A stretch of 62,500 nt of DNA from NCBI GenBank assembly GCA_905221605.1, contig CAJNDS010002643.1:125001-187500 (forward strand). Reading direction: 5' to 3'. Below are positions 11,133 through 20,559 of the stretch, in pieces (positions within the stretch are counted from its first letter, which is position 1; every line of letters begins with the position of its first letter). This stretch comes from Symbiodinium natans. Lineage: Eukaryota; Sar; Dinophyceae; Suessiales; Symbiodiniaceae. The position numbers and the translations under genes were made by a program. A model generated the notes under the pieces. The model had not been told where the DNA came from. It ran no database searches and saw only the letters and a list, made by a program, of their open reading frames with translations.

Positions 11133-11270
11133 AGGGCAACTACATGGTGACTTAATGTTGCGGTCAAAAGGGGGACCCACTGTAGACCCCACATGTACCC
11201 GTACCAACCAAGGGCCCATGCATCAGAACCCACTGTAAAGAAGGTAAAGGACTATACTAGGGGACCACCC
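11133..11270. mobile_element. TIR family D element, opposite orientation
   Basis: The left end AGGGCAACTACATGGTGACT corresponds to the inverse of the right end at 39435. It carries the internal GGGCCCATGCATCAGAACCC and a right end near GGACCACCCTA. About 138 bp, no coding capacity. Confidence 0.65.
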
Positions 11271-11603
11271 TAAACCCTAAACCCTAAACCCTACACCCTA
11301 ATCCCTACACCCTAAACCCTAAACCCTAAACCCCAAACCCTAATCCCTAAACCCAAGCCCGAATCCCTAAACCATATAACTGCCCTTAGATAGGGCTTAG
11401 GGACATTGAGCCAAACAAGCCCTGAACCCCAGACCATCAATCTCACTATCAGCCCATCACGGCTCCCCCTGTAACCTAGGCATTCAAGGAAAGCAACCCT
11501 GAGCCCAGAAACCAAAAACCTAAAACCCTAAACCCAAAACCCAAAACCCTAAACCCTAGATCCTTGCTGCTGTTCTACTGTGTAGGGGTGGTACATCAGC
11601 CCA
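11271..11603. repeat. CCCTAAA block
   Basis: C-orientation repeats at 11265-11365 and 11520-11560 with a short unique stretch between. No gene seen. Confidence 0.75.
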
Positions 11604-11761
11604 CATTAACTGGCTGGTTCTTCGTAGGAAATGGCCACTAGGTACCTTATGGAATATCGGAATGGTACTTAGGTACCTTTTAGAATGCACGAAAGGGTAA
11701 ATAGTGAATAGGGTGATATAAGGTGGCCCATCATTCCCAACTCAGAACCAGTAAGTTAATG
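11604..11761. mobile_element. Single-copy TIR element (158 bp)
   Basis: The left end CATTAACTGGCTGGTTCT and the inverse of the right end CATTAACTTACTGGTTCT match at 16 of 18 positions. Inside are two GGTACCTT..GGAAT-like copies. No second copy was noticed in the window. Size and structure suit a MITE. Confidence 0.6.
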
Positions 11762-12215
11762 GACGGTTCTTGGCCGATCCTCCTCTGCTTGCTGCTCAAA
11801 GCGGGATGACAGGCCTGGCCAGGCAAGGTTCAGGGGGTTCACCCTAAATCCTACTCCTATTTCAGAGGTTGGGGGATTTAGGGGGTTGGGGGATACAGGG
11901 GGTTTCAAAGGCTTAGAGTTTAGAAGCCGGTAAGTTCAGGGGCTCCTAAAAGGTTCAGTGGTTTGACGGGGCTAAGGTCTTATGGGGGCTTCGGACGGTC
12001 AGAGGGTGCAGGCTTCTAGGCGTTCAGGTTGGGGGGGGGGGTCTATTGGGTTTAGGGTTTACCTTCATGGGCTACTGTACCCTCTAGCCCCTTAAAAAGG
12101 CCCTAGGGTTTAGGGCTTTGGGGGGTTCAGTCGTCGCTCAAGCAAACCACGGGCCCCCCCGATTCCCTAATTCGGGTTCGGGTCAAAATGGTTCAGGGTC
12201 TTTTTTCAGGGTATA
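11762..12215. other. Spacer, G-rich, no gene seen
   Basis: It contains several GGGGGTTTAG-like degenerate units (11870-11960), a G9 run near 12030 and otherwise unique sequence. Confidence 0.55.
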
Positions 12216-12305
12216 GTTCCCCTGTATACTAACAATCCTTGATAGGGATTCTAACAGGGGGTAGTAGAATCCCCACTAAGGTTAGTATTAGAGGGAACAT
12301 CCCAA
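12216..12305. mobile_element. TIR family B element (hAT-like)
   Basis: It carries TATACTAACAATCCTTGATAG near the left and AGAGGGAACATCCCAA at the right, inverse to each other as in the copy at 25279. The left end is slightly truncated. About 90 bp. Confidence 0.7.
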
Positions 12306-12506
12306 GGTAGAGGGTCAATCTTCTTGTTCCGGGTCCTAGAAAACCCTGCTTGGCCCAAATGTTGTGTTGCTATAGAACTTTGCAGGATGGATAAGCTGTG
12401 AGATCCCATTCTCGCTGCTGACCAAAGGCTGCGCGTCTGGACGCTTTCGGGTTTTTTAGGGTTCAGGGTTTCGGGTTTAGGGTCTAGGGTTTAGGGTGTA
12501 GGGATA

Positions 12507-12611
12507 CTAGACCCAGGAGCAACCTAGGAATCAAAGGGGTGCCCTTTTGTGTGGCTTAAAGGGGCTTACAAGGGTTTTAAAAAAGGGACAAGGGCCTACT
12601 CTAGGTCCTAG
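12507..12611. mobile_element. TIR family E element
   Basis: A 105 bp copy with left CTAGACCCAGGAGCAACCT and right CTACTCTAGGTCCTAG. It begins directly after a degenerate TTTAGGG tract (12450-12500). Non-coding; the open frame at 12547-12864 merely runs through it. Confidence 0.8.
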
Positions 12612-12722
12612 GGTCTCTGAGAATTTCTTTCCAGCTTCGTCACTACAGCATGCCACGCTAGGATCGCACGTTCGCCTATGCACGTCGCGAACAACCCCTC
12701 GATCCAAATTAGACCCACAGCT

Positions 12723-12813
12723 ATGCCCCCTTATACTAACAGTCCTTCAGAGGGTTACAATAGGGGGTCCTATAAGCCCTGTCAAGGACTGTTTGCATAA
12801 GGGGGAACATCCC
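12723..12813. mobile_element. TIR family B element
   Basis: It carries CCCCCTTATACTAACAGTCC at the left and its inverse near GCATAAGGGGGAACATCCC at the right. 91 bp. The second family B copy within 500 bp. Confidence 0.75.
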
Positions 12814-14436
12814 GCCTGCAGCACATGTCCTCAAAAAAATAACATTCACACAACAACCATTTGATCTGATCCCAGGTATGCTCCTTGGCAACAAACAAGG
12901 GAGCGGAAACGTACTGATCATGGCAACCAATCATGGGCTGGAGGGTTTAGGGTTTAGGGTTTAGGGTTTAGGGTTTAGGGTTTAGGGTTTAGGGTTTAGG
13001 GTTTAGGGTTTAGGGTTTAGGGTTTAGGGTTTAGTGTTTAGGGTATAGGGTTTAGGGTTTAGGGTTTACGAAGTTTCTTAAGAATTAGGGGTTGAAGGTC
13101 CACGACAAACAAAGTACCAATAATAGACTGAAACACTGAACCCTAAACCCAATCCCTTAAACCCCCTAAACGAGAAGACTAACATGAAATCACGAAGCTG
13201 CACTTAGCATTATGGTACGTACCCATTTTCGTTTCACTAGGGTTTAGGGTTTAGGGTTTAGGGTTTAGGGTTTAGGGTTTAGGGTTTAGGGTTTAGGGTT
13301 TAGGGTTTAGGGTTTAGGGTTTAGGGTGCAGGCTTTACGAGAGCTCTTGACCCTTAAAGAAGGGAAAACAGGTACCAGCGCATCGTATACCCTAAGCGCT
13401 GCGGAACCCTCAACCCTAAACCCTGCTAACCTCGAGCTGATACTTAACCCTATAGGGTTTTAGGATTGAGGGGAAAAGCCTAAACCCCAAACCCCAAACC
13501 CCAAACCCCAAACCCTACACCCTACACCCTGAACCCTAACCCCAACACCCGCCTCCGCAAAGCGAGGATGCTCCCCTCCGAGGCAAGAAGGTGGGATGTG
13601 GTGGAGCCCGACAACGCTTTCCCCGCCATAAACCCAAAGCTAAGCGTCATGCAGGGTTTAAGGTTAGGGTTTAGTCTTTCAGGGTTTAAGGGTTTAGGGT
13701 TTGGGTCTTAGGGTTTAGAAAGTTAGGGTTTAGGGTTTCAGGGTTTAAGGGTTTAGGGTTTAGGGTTTGGGGCTTAGGGTTGAAGGCTGAAGGTGAAGGC
13801 TTCATCACGGCCGATCGATCCGCAATCCAACCTTCTGTAGGCTAGTGTTCTACGACACCTTGTCGCCACCACATATAAACTATAGGGTTTAGGGTTTAGG
13901 GTTTAGGGTTTAGGGTTTAGGGTTTAGGGTTTAGGGTTTAGGGTTTAGGGTTTAGGGTTTAGGGTTTAGGGTTTAGGGCTAGGGTTTAGGGTTTCGGTAG
14001 GTTGTTGATTCTTTGCAGTACTGAGGGTCTTCGACCCGGTACTTAGCTGCCCCTGGCATCGAGCCCCTGAACACCTTCAAGTGCAGCCAGTCGGACTCCA
14101 GGGGTTTAGGGTTTAGGGTTTAGGGTTTAGGGTTTAGGGTTTAGGGTTTAGGGTTTAGGGTTTAGGGTTTAGGGTTTAGGGTTTAGGGTTTAGGGTTTAG
14201 GGTTTAGGGTTTAGGGTTTAGGCTTTCTACTTTCTACTAAACCCTGTAAACCGCCGACTAAGGGCCTGCAATTAAGACTTACAAGGCTGGGGACGAGGCC
14301 CCCAAAACGCACACCGGCGAAGCCTTATAAAGCGTTTAGAAGCCCTTCTGAAGCCCTTATAAGGCCCGCATGAAGCCCTTACAAAGCCCTCTGGTTCTGA
14401 GTACCCCTAAACCCTAAACCCTAAACCCTTAACCCT
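12814..14436. repeat. Cluster of long TTTAGGG tracts
   Basis: G-orientation runs lie at 12945-13070, 13238-13328, 13660-13780 (degenerate), 13885-13998 and 14105-14222. The last is about seventeen perfect units, one of the longest in the window. Short C-orientation runs lie at 13480-13530 and 14405-14430. Spacers of 100-200 bp hold no gene I can support. The spacer 14280-14400 has several GAAGCCCTTA.AAGGC-like repeats. Confidence 0.9.
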
Positions 14437-14458
14437 TAGTACCATGAACCTCCAAGTA
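14437..14458. mobile_element. TIR family A half-element (right arm only)
   Basis: Only TAGTACCATGAACCTCCAAG and the final TA remain. The rest of the element is replaced by CCCTAAA repeats that abut it. This is a third family A copy whose boundary is telomeric. Confidence 0.7.
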
Positions 14459-16101
14459 AAAGCCCTCACGCACCCGATCCTGTCGATCCGATGCGTCCCC
14501 ATCACGGCGTGGAACTCGCTGCAAGCGCCGCGACCGACGCCTGGCTGGCAACCCTAAACTAGGGTTTAGGGTTTAGGGTTTAGGGTTTAGGGTTTGGGGT
14601 TTGGGGTTTGGGGTTTGGGGTTTGGGGTTTGGGGTTTGGGGTTTGGGGTTTGGGGTTTAGGGTTTAGGATTTAGGGTTTAGGGTTTCTGGCAGCCCTGAA
14701 GCAGTGCTTAGGCTCGGGGGTTTTGGGGGCGTGGGGCAGTTGTTGTTTCTAGGGCTTAGCGAGGGCAAGAATAGACGCTGAACGAAGGACGACTTCATTA
14801 AACCATGCAACTCTTCAATCTTTGCTTCTCATTTGCCAGCCTCCCCCCCATCTACAAACATCACATTTTCACAGGTCAAACTATGCAATGCCACCGCTAG
14901 AGGGCGAGGGTCCATGTAAGCAATATCCATTTAGATCCCCTAAACCCTTAAACCCGGAAACACAAATGTTCACTCATGGTACTCAGACAAGTAGCAATAT
15001 ATAGTAACTATTATAATATATTATTTGCCAAAGCAAAGAGGAGGATCCCGCAATAATGGATTTGAACCGACAAGCCCTAAACCACAAAGCCTAGAATGAA
15101 CAAAAACACCCAACGTTAAGCCCTAGACCCCAAACTCTAAACCCTAAACCCTAAACCCTAAACCCTAAACCCTAAACCCTAAACCCTAAACCCTAAACCC
15201 TAAGCCCCACACCCGAAGCCCCAAACCCCAAACTAAACCCCAAACCCTACACCCCTAAAACCCTAAACTCCAAACCCCAAACCCTAAACCCCCAACCCTA
15301 AACCCTAAACCCCCAACCCTAAACCCCAAACCAGCCGGGGCTGCCTCTGTGAGGCGGCGGCAGCACCAGCGGGCACCGCACTCACAGCCACCGTGCCAAC
15401 TAGCCTCGGCTAGCAGCTTGGGGGTTTGGGGGGTTTGGGGGGTTTAGGGTTTAGGGTTTAGGGTTTGGGATCTAGGGTTTGGGGTTTAGGGTTTGGGGTT
15501 TAGGGTTTGGGGTTTGGGCGCTGGGCCTGCCCAAGCCTTAAGGGTTTGGGGAGGATTCAGCGGGGTTTGGGGGTTGAGGGTTGAAGGTTTTGGGGTATCT
15601 AGACCTTACCCTAACCCCATTTAGGGTTCAGGCTAGAACTGTTTGACAAGGATGCCTCCAAAGCGCAGTTCACAAGTGAAGGGATGTTGCAGAGTTTAGG
15701 TGTCGAGGGTTTAGACTTTAGGACTTGAAAAGTACGCGGGTGTAGCGATTCGTGTTCAGATTCTAGGGTCTTGGGTTCAGGCTCTGCGTAGGGTTGGGCG
15801 GGCGAGGGCCGGGGGGGAGGGGCGCCCTATTCATGAACAAAGGGAATGAGGGTGCTATCCCAACACCCTCAAGCCCCTAAACCCCCAAACCCTACATCCC
15901 TACCTACCCTCAACCCTAAACCCCTAAAACCCTACTCCTAAACCTCCAAGCGGGCAGCGTTTCCATGACATGGTCCACTTGAAACTTCACTGTGGCATGG
16001 ACCCGGAGCACCTGACAGGGTGGGATGATGCTTTTGGGCTTCGGGTGTTTAGGGTTTAGGATTTAGGGTTTAGGGTTTAGGGTTTAGGCTTCTTGAAGGT
16101 T
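14459..16101. repeat. Telomere-like tracts with TTTGGGG array
   Basis: G orientation at 14565-14590, then about nine TTTGGGG units (14591-14657), then TTTAGGG again to 14685. C orientation at 15130-15335 with many CCCCAAA variants. Mixed G orientation at 15420-15520 and 16045-16090. Spacers at 14690-15060, 15540-15960 and 15960-16040 are unique. The frame at 14822-15004 is not convincing. Confidence 0.85.
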
Positions 16102-16241
16102 TACTTGGAGGTTCGTGGTACTTATTCACAGCCAGTTACAACTGCACTTAGAACCCAATTAGAAGCCCCTTAAGTGCCCCAATCTGGCTATAAGTACAGT
16201 TATAAGTACAGTGCTTAGCAAGTACCACGAACCTCCAAGTA
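16102..16241. mobile_element. TIR family A element
   Basis: A 140 bp copy with left TACTTGGAGGTTCGTGGTAC and a right-end inverse with the matching compensatory change (GTACCACGAACC). The matching change in both arms suggests that hairpin pairing is kept. The right end abuts GGGTTTAG. Confidence 0.8.
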
Positions 16242-16271
16242 GGGTTTAGAACTTAGCTCAATGGCTTTTAA

Positions 16272-16345
16272 AACCCTAAACCCTAAACCCTAAACCCTAA
16301 ACCCTAAACCCTAAACCCTAAACCCTAAACCCTAAACCCTAATTG
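16272..16345. repeat. CCCTAAA tract
   Basis: About ten near-perfect units in C orientation between two family A elements. Confidence 0.9.
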
Positions 16346-16391
16346 TGGCCTCTCGGGTCAAAATCCGGGCGCGCCCGTGGTGTATCGACGC

Positions 16392-16615
16392 TACACTTGA
16401 AGGTTCATGGTACTCATTAACCAAATAGAAACCCTAAACCCTAAACCCTAAACCCTAAACCCTAAACCCTAAACCCTAAACCCTAAACCCTAGAACTGTA
16501 CTGTGACTGTACTTCTAACTGTACCTAAAACCATACTGGGGCACTTAAGGGACTCATAAGTGCCTTATAAGTACACTTATAATTGGTTCATAAGTACCAT
16601 GAACCTCCAAAAGTA
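16392..16615. mobile_element. TIR family A element split by a telomeric block
   Basis: The left arm (ACTTGAAGGTTCATGGTACT, then ATTAACCAA) and the right arm (GGTTCATAAGTACCATGAAC) are intact. Between about 16428 and 16495 the interior is interrupted by about nine CCCTAAA units. The junctions share TAGAA on both sides (TAGAAACCC at the left, CCCTAGAAC at the right), a 5-bp microhomology or target duplication. Confidence 0.85.
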
Positions 16616-17400
16616 GGCGCCAGCCCTGGCTTTGGCTACCCCGGGTGCCGCCGACCCGGCTTGGAAGCCAACATCCGGCTCCAAATTCGGCGTCCGAAGG
16701 ACATCATTTGTTAGGTACATGTGTTGTTGCGAAAAACGCGCTGTTCCTCAACGAAATTGGGCTCCTGGACGCATTTTTTTGGGTGCCCTCAGGGAGATCC
16801 AAAAACGACCCCGGAGAGCATCATCGATTTTTTTGACCTTTTCCGAAGACGCGTTGTTGATGTTTTTTGGGGGGTACCGGCCACCCCAAATGACCCCAAA
16901 AAGAGCGCGCATCATGAGCATCAGCGGGTCGGGCCTCGGGTTTCGGATGCGGCTGGGAGCTTGGAAAATGCAATTTTCGCTGTAAATACCGCGGTTTTCA
17001 TGGACATTACCGTTTTCAAGCCGCCACAAGCCGCCAATGCTTGGAGGCCGGATCTGCTGATGCACATGATGCGAGGTTGGGGGCGGGGCGAGTGTGCGCA
17101 TCATCGAGGCTTCATATTTCGTAGGGGATCCGCGGACGCGCATCAGCAGCATCAGCGGACCCTTGGGGGGGAGGGTGGGGTTGAGGGCCGCGGCAGGGCC
17201 CGCTTACAACGCAGCCTAGGAAGCATTGCCACATCATGCAGAACGGCACCCACCCCTCGCGGGCGCGCGCCGAAAAAGGCAAAAGTTCCGGCGCCGGCTC
17301 GCGCCCGCGTGCGCCCGCACGCGCTTATAAGTGAGGAGCAGACCGGACAGGGGAAAAGGGAGCAGTTCAAGCCTACAGTCCGTCCTCTCCAGTAGCTCCT
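16616..17400 (+). other. GC-rich island with overlapping open frames; coding status unclear
   Basis: About 780 bp are free of telomeric repeats. Plus frame 16721-17395 (224 residues; PESIIDFFDLFRRRVVDVFW near residues 31-50), plus 16632-16985 and minus 16748-17152 are all open. At most one can be real, and I cannot choose with confidence. The DNA holds several copies of GCATCA[G/T]-type motifs, including an inverted pair near 16905-16930 and 17055-17080. The product is unknown. Confidence 0.25.
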
Positions 17401-17545
17401 GTGCTCTTCTTGCTGTCGTTGCTCTTCTTGTTGCTGTTCTTGTTGTTGCTGTTGCTCTTGCTGTTGCTCTTGCTGCTGTTGTTGCTCTTGCGTCGTGGGT
17501 GTTGTTCTTGTTGTTCTTGGTTGGTGTTGCTCTTGCTGTTGCTCC
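17401..17545. repeat. (TTGCTC/TTGTTG)n trinucleotide-like repeat
   Basis: About 145 bp of CTT/GTT/GCT triplets. On minus it would read as Gln/Glu-rich (EQQQQQEQQQEQQQ) in the frame 17152-17637, which opens with an ATG. The same DNA reads as poly-Leu/Val/Ala on plus. A Gln-rich protein is possible but unsupported. Confidence 0.75.
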
Positions 17546-17713
17546 CCTGTCGGCACGGGGCGCGCCCGGCTGTGGGCGACAGCCCCTTTAGATTTTTGGT
17601 GGGGGGATTGGGGCATCGGGTTTAGGGTTTCAGACAAGGAATGGGCTTGGGGCTTGAAGCTTCAGACTTTATGGTGACGCGGTTGGAGTTGGAGGAGGGA
17701 GGGGGGGGGGGGG

Positions 17714-17867
17714 TACTTGGAGGTTCATGGTACAAAATAACCCATTACAACTGTACTTAGAACCCACTTAGAAGCGCCCTTAAGTGCCCTATGGTTATAA
17801 GTACAGTTATAAGTACAGTTATAAGTACAGTTATAATCGGTTAATAAGTACCATGAACCACCAAGTA
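17714..17867. mobile_element. TIR family A element
   Basis: A 154 bp copy with TACTTGGAGGTTCATGGTAC at the left and GTACCATGAACCACCAAGTA at the right. The internal TTATAAGTACAG motif is tandemly tripled. A G-run (17699-17713) lies immediately to the left. Confidence 0.85.
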
Positions 17868-18610
17868 AAGGGTTAGGATTTGTGGTTTTACCTCGGCCGA
17901 CCTTGATCGAGGCTTGTGTGGATTTAGCGTTTAGGGTTTAAGGTTTAGGGTTTAGGGTTATTCAAGACACTGCCCTGGACCTGGTGATAAGCTGTGGCAA
18001 AAAAACTCTTGTCGCTTGCTACGAATGCTAAGCCCCACCGTCTAAACACACACACACACACACAGAGACAGCCTCACAGAGACAGCAGAGGCAGAGACAG
18101 AGACAGAGACACGAGCAAAGAAGCAAACCCTAAACCCTAAACACTAAAGCCTATAAACCCTAAACCCTAAACCCGAAACCCGACACTCACAGGAACACAA
18201 GTACGAACGTTTGCTCAGAAACAAGCCCTAAACTTCCAAAACCCCAAAATTCCTGAACTTTCTAAGCTTCCTAAATGTCCTCAGCCCTGAACCCTAAACC
18301 CTAAACCCCAAACCCGAAACCCTAAACCCTAAACCCTCCTGCCCCCCCTGCGGGAGCACCCCCAGGAGGTCCAAATTCCACAGCTGCCGCGGCGAACTCT
18401 GCGCCTTGTCACAGACTTGCGCTCTAAACCCTAAACCCTAAACCCTAAACCCTAAACCCTAAACCAGAAACCTAAACCCTAAACCCTAAACCCTAAACCC
18501 TAAACCCTCAACCCTGAGGGTTTAGGGTTGAGGATGTAAACCCCAAACCCTGGACTCCCCCCAAACCCTGCAAAGTAGCAGGTTCAGACCCCCTTTTACA
18601 TTTTGGGCAG
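17868..18610. repeat. Telomere-like tracts, (CA)n and GAGACA repeat
   Basis: G orientation at 17925-17960. (CA)n at about 18045-18063 runs into CAGAGA/GAGACA repeats to about 18112. C orientation at 18125-18182, 18290-18342 and 18425-18510. No gene seen. Confidence 0.8.
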
Positions 18611-18675
18611 GTTGTTCTAGTATAATTATAAAGGAACCATAAGGGAATACAATTAGTAACTATTGCAACCCCGAT
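18611..18675. mobile_element. TIR family C element (partial)
   Basis: It holds CATAAGGGAATACAATTAGT and AACTATTGCAACCCCGATA, which match 31796-31885 and 42077-42180. The left part is shorter than in those copies. Confidence 0.55.
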
Positions 18676-18979
18676 ACTTAAGTGGAGCCCGATGTACCTT
18701 AAACTCCCAAACCCTAAACCCTAAACCCTAAACCCTAAACCCTAGACCCTATTCCCTAAACCCTAAACCCTTGGCCATCCCACCGCTTTTGGTAGAAAGC
18801 CGGAACCCTGAACCATGAACCCTAAACCCTAAACCCTAAACTCTAAACCCTAAACCCTAATTGGTGGGTTCCCATGCGCGTCAGCAGCCACTTCAGTGTC
18901 ACATGCCAGACATTTGGTCTGCTCGACTGAAGCCCGCGCCCCTGAACCCTAAACCCGAAACCCGGGTTCGGGGTTCCCC
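18676..18979. repeat. CCCTAAA tracts
   Basis: C-orientation runs at 18710-18775 and 18805-18862, with unique spacers of about 100 bp. No gene seen. Confidence 0.8.
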
Positions 18980-19737
18980 TCAAGACCCACTGCTCCTTCG
19001 GTGATTTTGTTTTGCTTTACTTTCCGAGTCCCACTTTTGCTAAACCTCTAATGTCTCATGATAATCGACTTCTGTTATTGTGTTGGTCTTCGATTTGAAC
19101 CTATTACCTGCTTTGCTCTGCTTAGGTGCTCGTGCCTAAAATTGCAACGAGTCGGTCTTAACATTCCATGTATCCGGCCCATGTTCTACTAGTGTGGTGT
19201 AATCCTCCTGCATCTTGTAAACGTGAGGTTGAAGCAGCAACTCAATTGTGTAAGTGCTACCGTTCCGTCAAGCGACACGGTCAGACACTGTTAGGCAAGA
19301 AAACTTTATATCTAGCTCCCTGTCATCACCATCGTATCCTGATTCTTTTGCCTCCATTTGGTGCTGAGGATATAAAGCTTCTCTAAGACTATCAAAGCGA
19401 AACTTTGCCCTAAACCCTAAACTCTAAACCCTAAACTCTAAACCCTAAACCCTGAACCCTAAACTTTTGAAAGAGCTATGAGCGTCTTGATGTTTATATC
19501 TTCGGGGGTGCTGTCCGTCATCTCTGAGCCCCATATTAGGGTGTAGGGCTTAGGGTTTAGGGTTTAGGGCTTTAGGGTTTAGGGTTTAGGGTTTAGGTTT
19601 AGGGGTTTAGGGGGTTTTTGGTAATCTACCTTATACACTCGCGAGGGCTCTTTGCAATATAGGATTTGGCACTTATCTTTGCATGGAGTTGGTCTCTGAA
19701 TTTCGCGTCTTTGCCATGTACGTTCTGCTCTTCAATC
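18980..19737 (-). pseudogene. polB: Family-B DNA polymerase, C-terminal remnants (Polinton/virus type)
   Basis: Three coding-like pieces lie on minus, separated by telomere-like tracts: 19737-19626 (FRDQLHAKISAKSYIAKSP), 19539-19459 (STPEDINIKTLIALSK) and 19408-18980. The last stays in one frame through three stop codons and reads like the palm of a protein-primed type DNA polymerase. It contains an amphipathic YTIELLLQPHVYKMQEDY segment followed by VEHGPDTWNVKTDSLQF. KTDS sits where PolB motif C (DTDS-like, metal-binding Asp) is expected. Motifs A and B were not found and may be lost between 19408 and 19459. The family call is from memory of algal Polinton polymerases. The gene continues upstream at 22777-23960. 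Confidence 0.55.
19540..19616. repeat. TTTAGGG tract inside PolB relic
   Basis: A G-orientation tract with one TTTAGG unit, separating two PolB fragments. A C-orientation tract (19409-19458) separates the next pair. Confidence 0.9.
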
Positions 19738-19825
19738 ATATATATATATATGCTCGCCCCCCCCCCCATGATCCACACATTTGGCCTCGGGAAGGGGGTT
19801 TTGGGAGGGGGGGGGGGGACTCCAG

Positions 19826-20545
19826 ACTCCAGATTTCCAGAAAAAATCTGGAGTACCCGGGCCCCGGACTCCAGACTCCAGATTTCCAGAAAAAATCTGG
19901 AGTACCCCCAGACTCCAGACTCCAGATTTCCGTACCCCCAGACTCCAGACTCCAGATTTCCAGAAAAAAATCTGGAGTACCTCCAGACTCCAGACTCCAG
20001 ATTTCCAAAAAAATCTGGAGTACCGGGACTCTGGACTCCAGATTCTGGAGTCTGTAATCTGGAGTCTGGGGCCGCGAGTACTCCAGATTTTTTCTGGAAA
20101 TCTGGAGTCTGGAGTCCGGGGCCCGGGTACTCCAGATTTTTTCTGGAAATCTGGAGTCTGGAGCCCGGGGCCCCTGTACTCCAGATTTTTTCTGGAAATC
20201 TGGAGTCTGGAGTCCGGGGCCCCTGTACTCCAGATTTTTTCTGGAAATCTGGAGTCTGGAGTCCGGGGCCCGGGTACTCCAGATTTTTTCTGGAAATCTG
20301 GAGTCTGGAGTCCGGGGCGTGGGTACTCCAGATTTTTCTGGAAATCTGGAGTCTGGAGTCCGGGGCGTGGGTACTCCAGATTTTTTCTGGAAATCTGGAG
20401 TCTGGAGTCCGGGGCGTGGGTACTCCAGATTTTTTCTGGAAATCTGGAGTCTGGAGTCCGGGGCCCGGGTACTCCAGATTTTTTCTGGAAATCTGGAGTC
20501 TGGAGTCCGGGGCCCGGGTACTCCAGATTTTTTCTGGAAATCTAG
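19826..20545. repeat. Head-to-head 49-bp palindromic tandem array
   Basis: The left arm (19826-20030) has five shortened or variable units in one orientation. The right arm (about 20070-20545) has ten units of 49 bp in the other. The apex is near 20040. Each unit contains CCAGATTTTTTCTGGAAATC-type self-complementary sequence plus TACTCCAG/CTGGAGT. Because 49 is not a multiple of 3, every frame rotates and stays open, so the long frames here (for example 19666-20559, 297 residues) are artefacts. Confidence 0.95.
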
Positions 20546-20559
20546 TGTTTTGGTTTTAG

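Noticed and set aside
12547-12864. 105-residue plus frame
   Set aside because: It crosses a family E and a family B element, so it is chance read-through.
17152-17637. Gln-rich 161-residue protein
   Set aside because: The Gln tract is a trinucleotide-like DNA repeat and the rest is Arg/Pro-rich GC bias; listed only as a repeat.
18980-19408. Alternative genetic code (stop readthrough) to explain in-frame TGA/TAG
   Set aside because: The integrase relic also contains TAA and several frameshifts, and telomeric tracts cut the gene, so decay explains the stops.
19666-20559. 297-residue frame rich in SGVWSPG/IWSLESG peptides
   Set aside because: It is the translation of a 49-bp tandem array in rotating phase; every frame and both strands are open.
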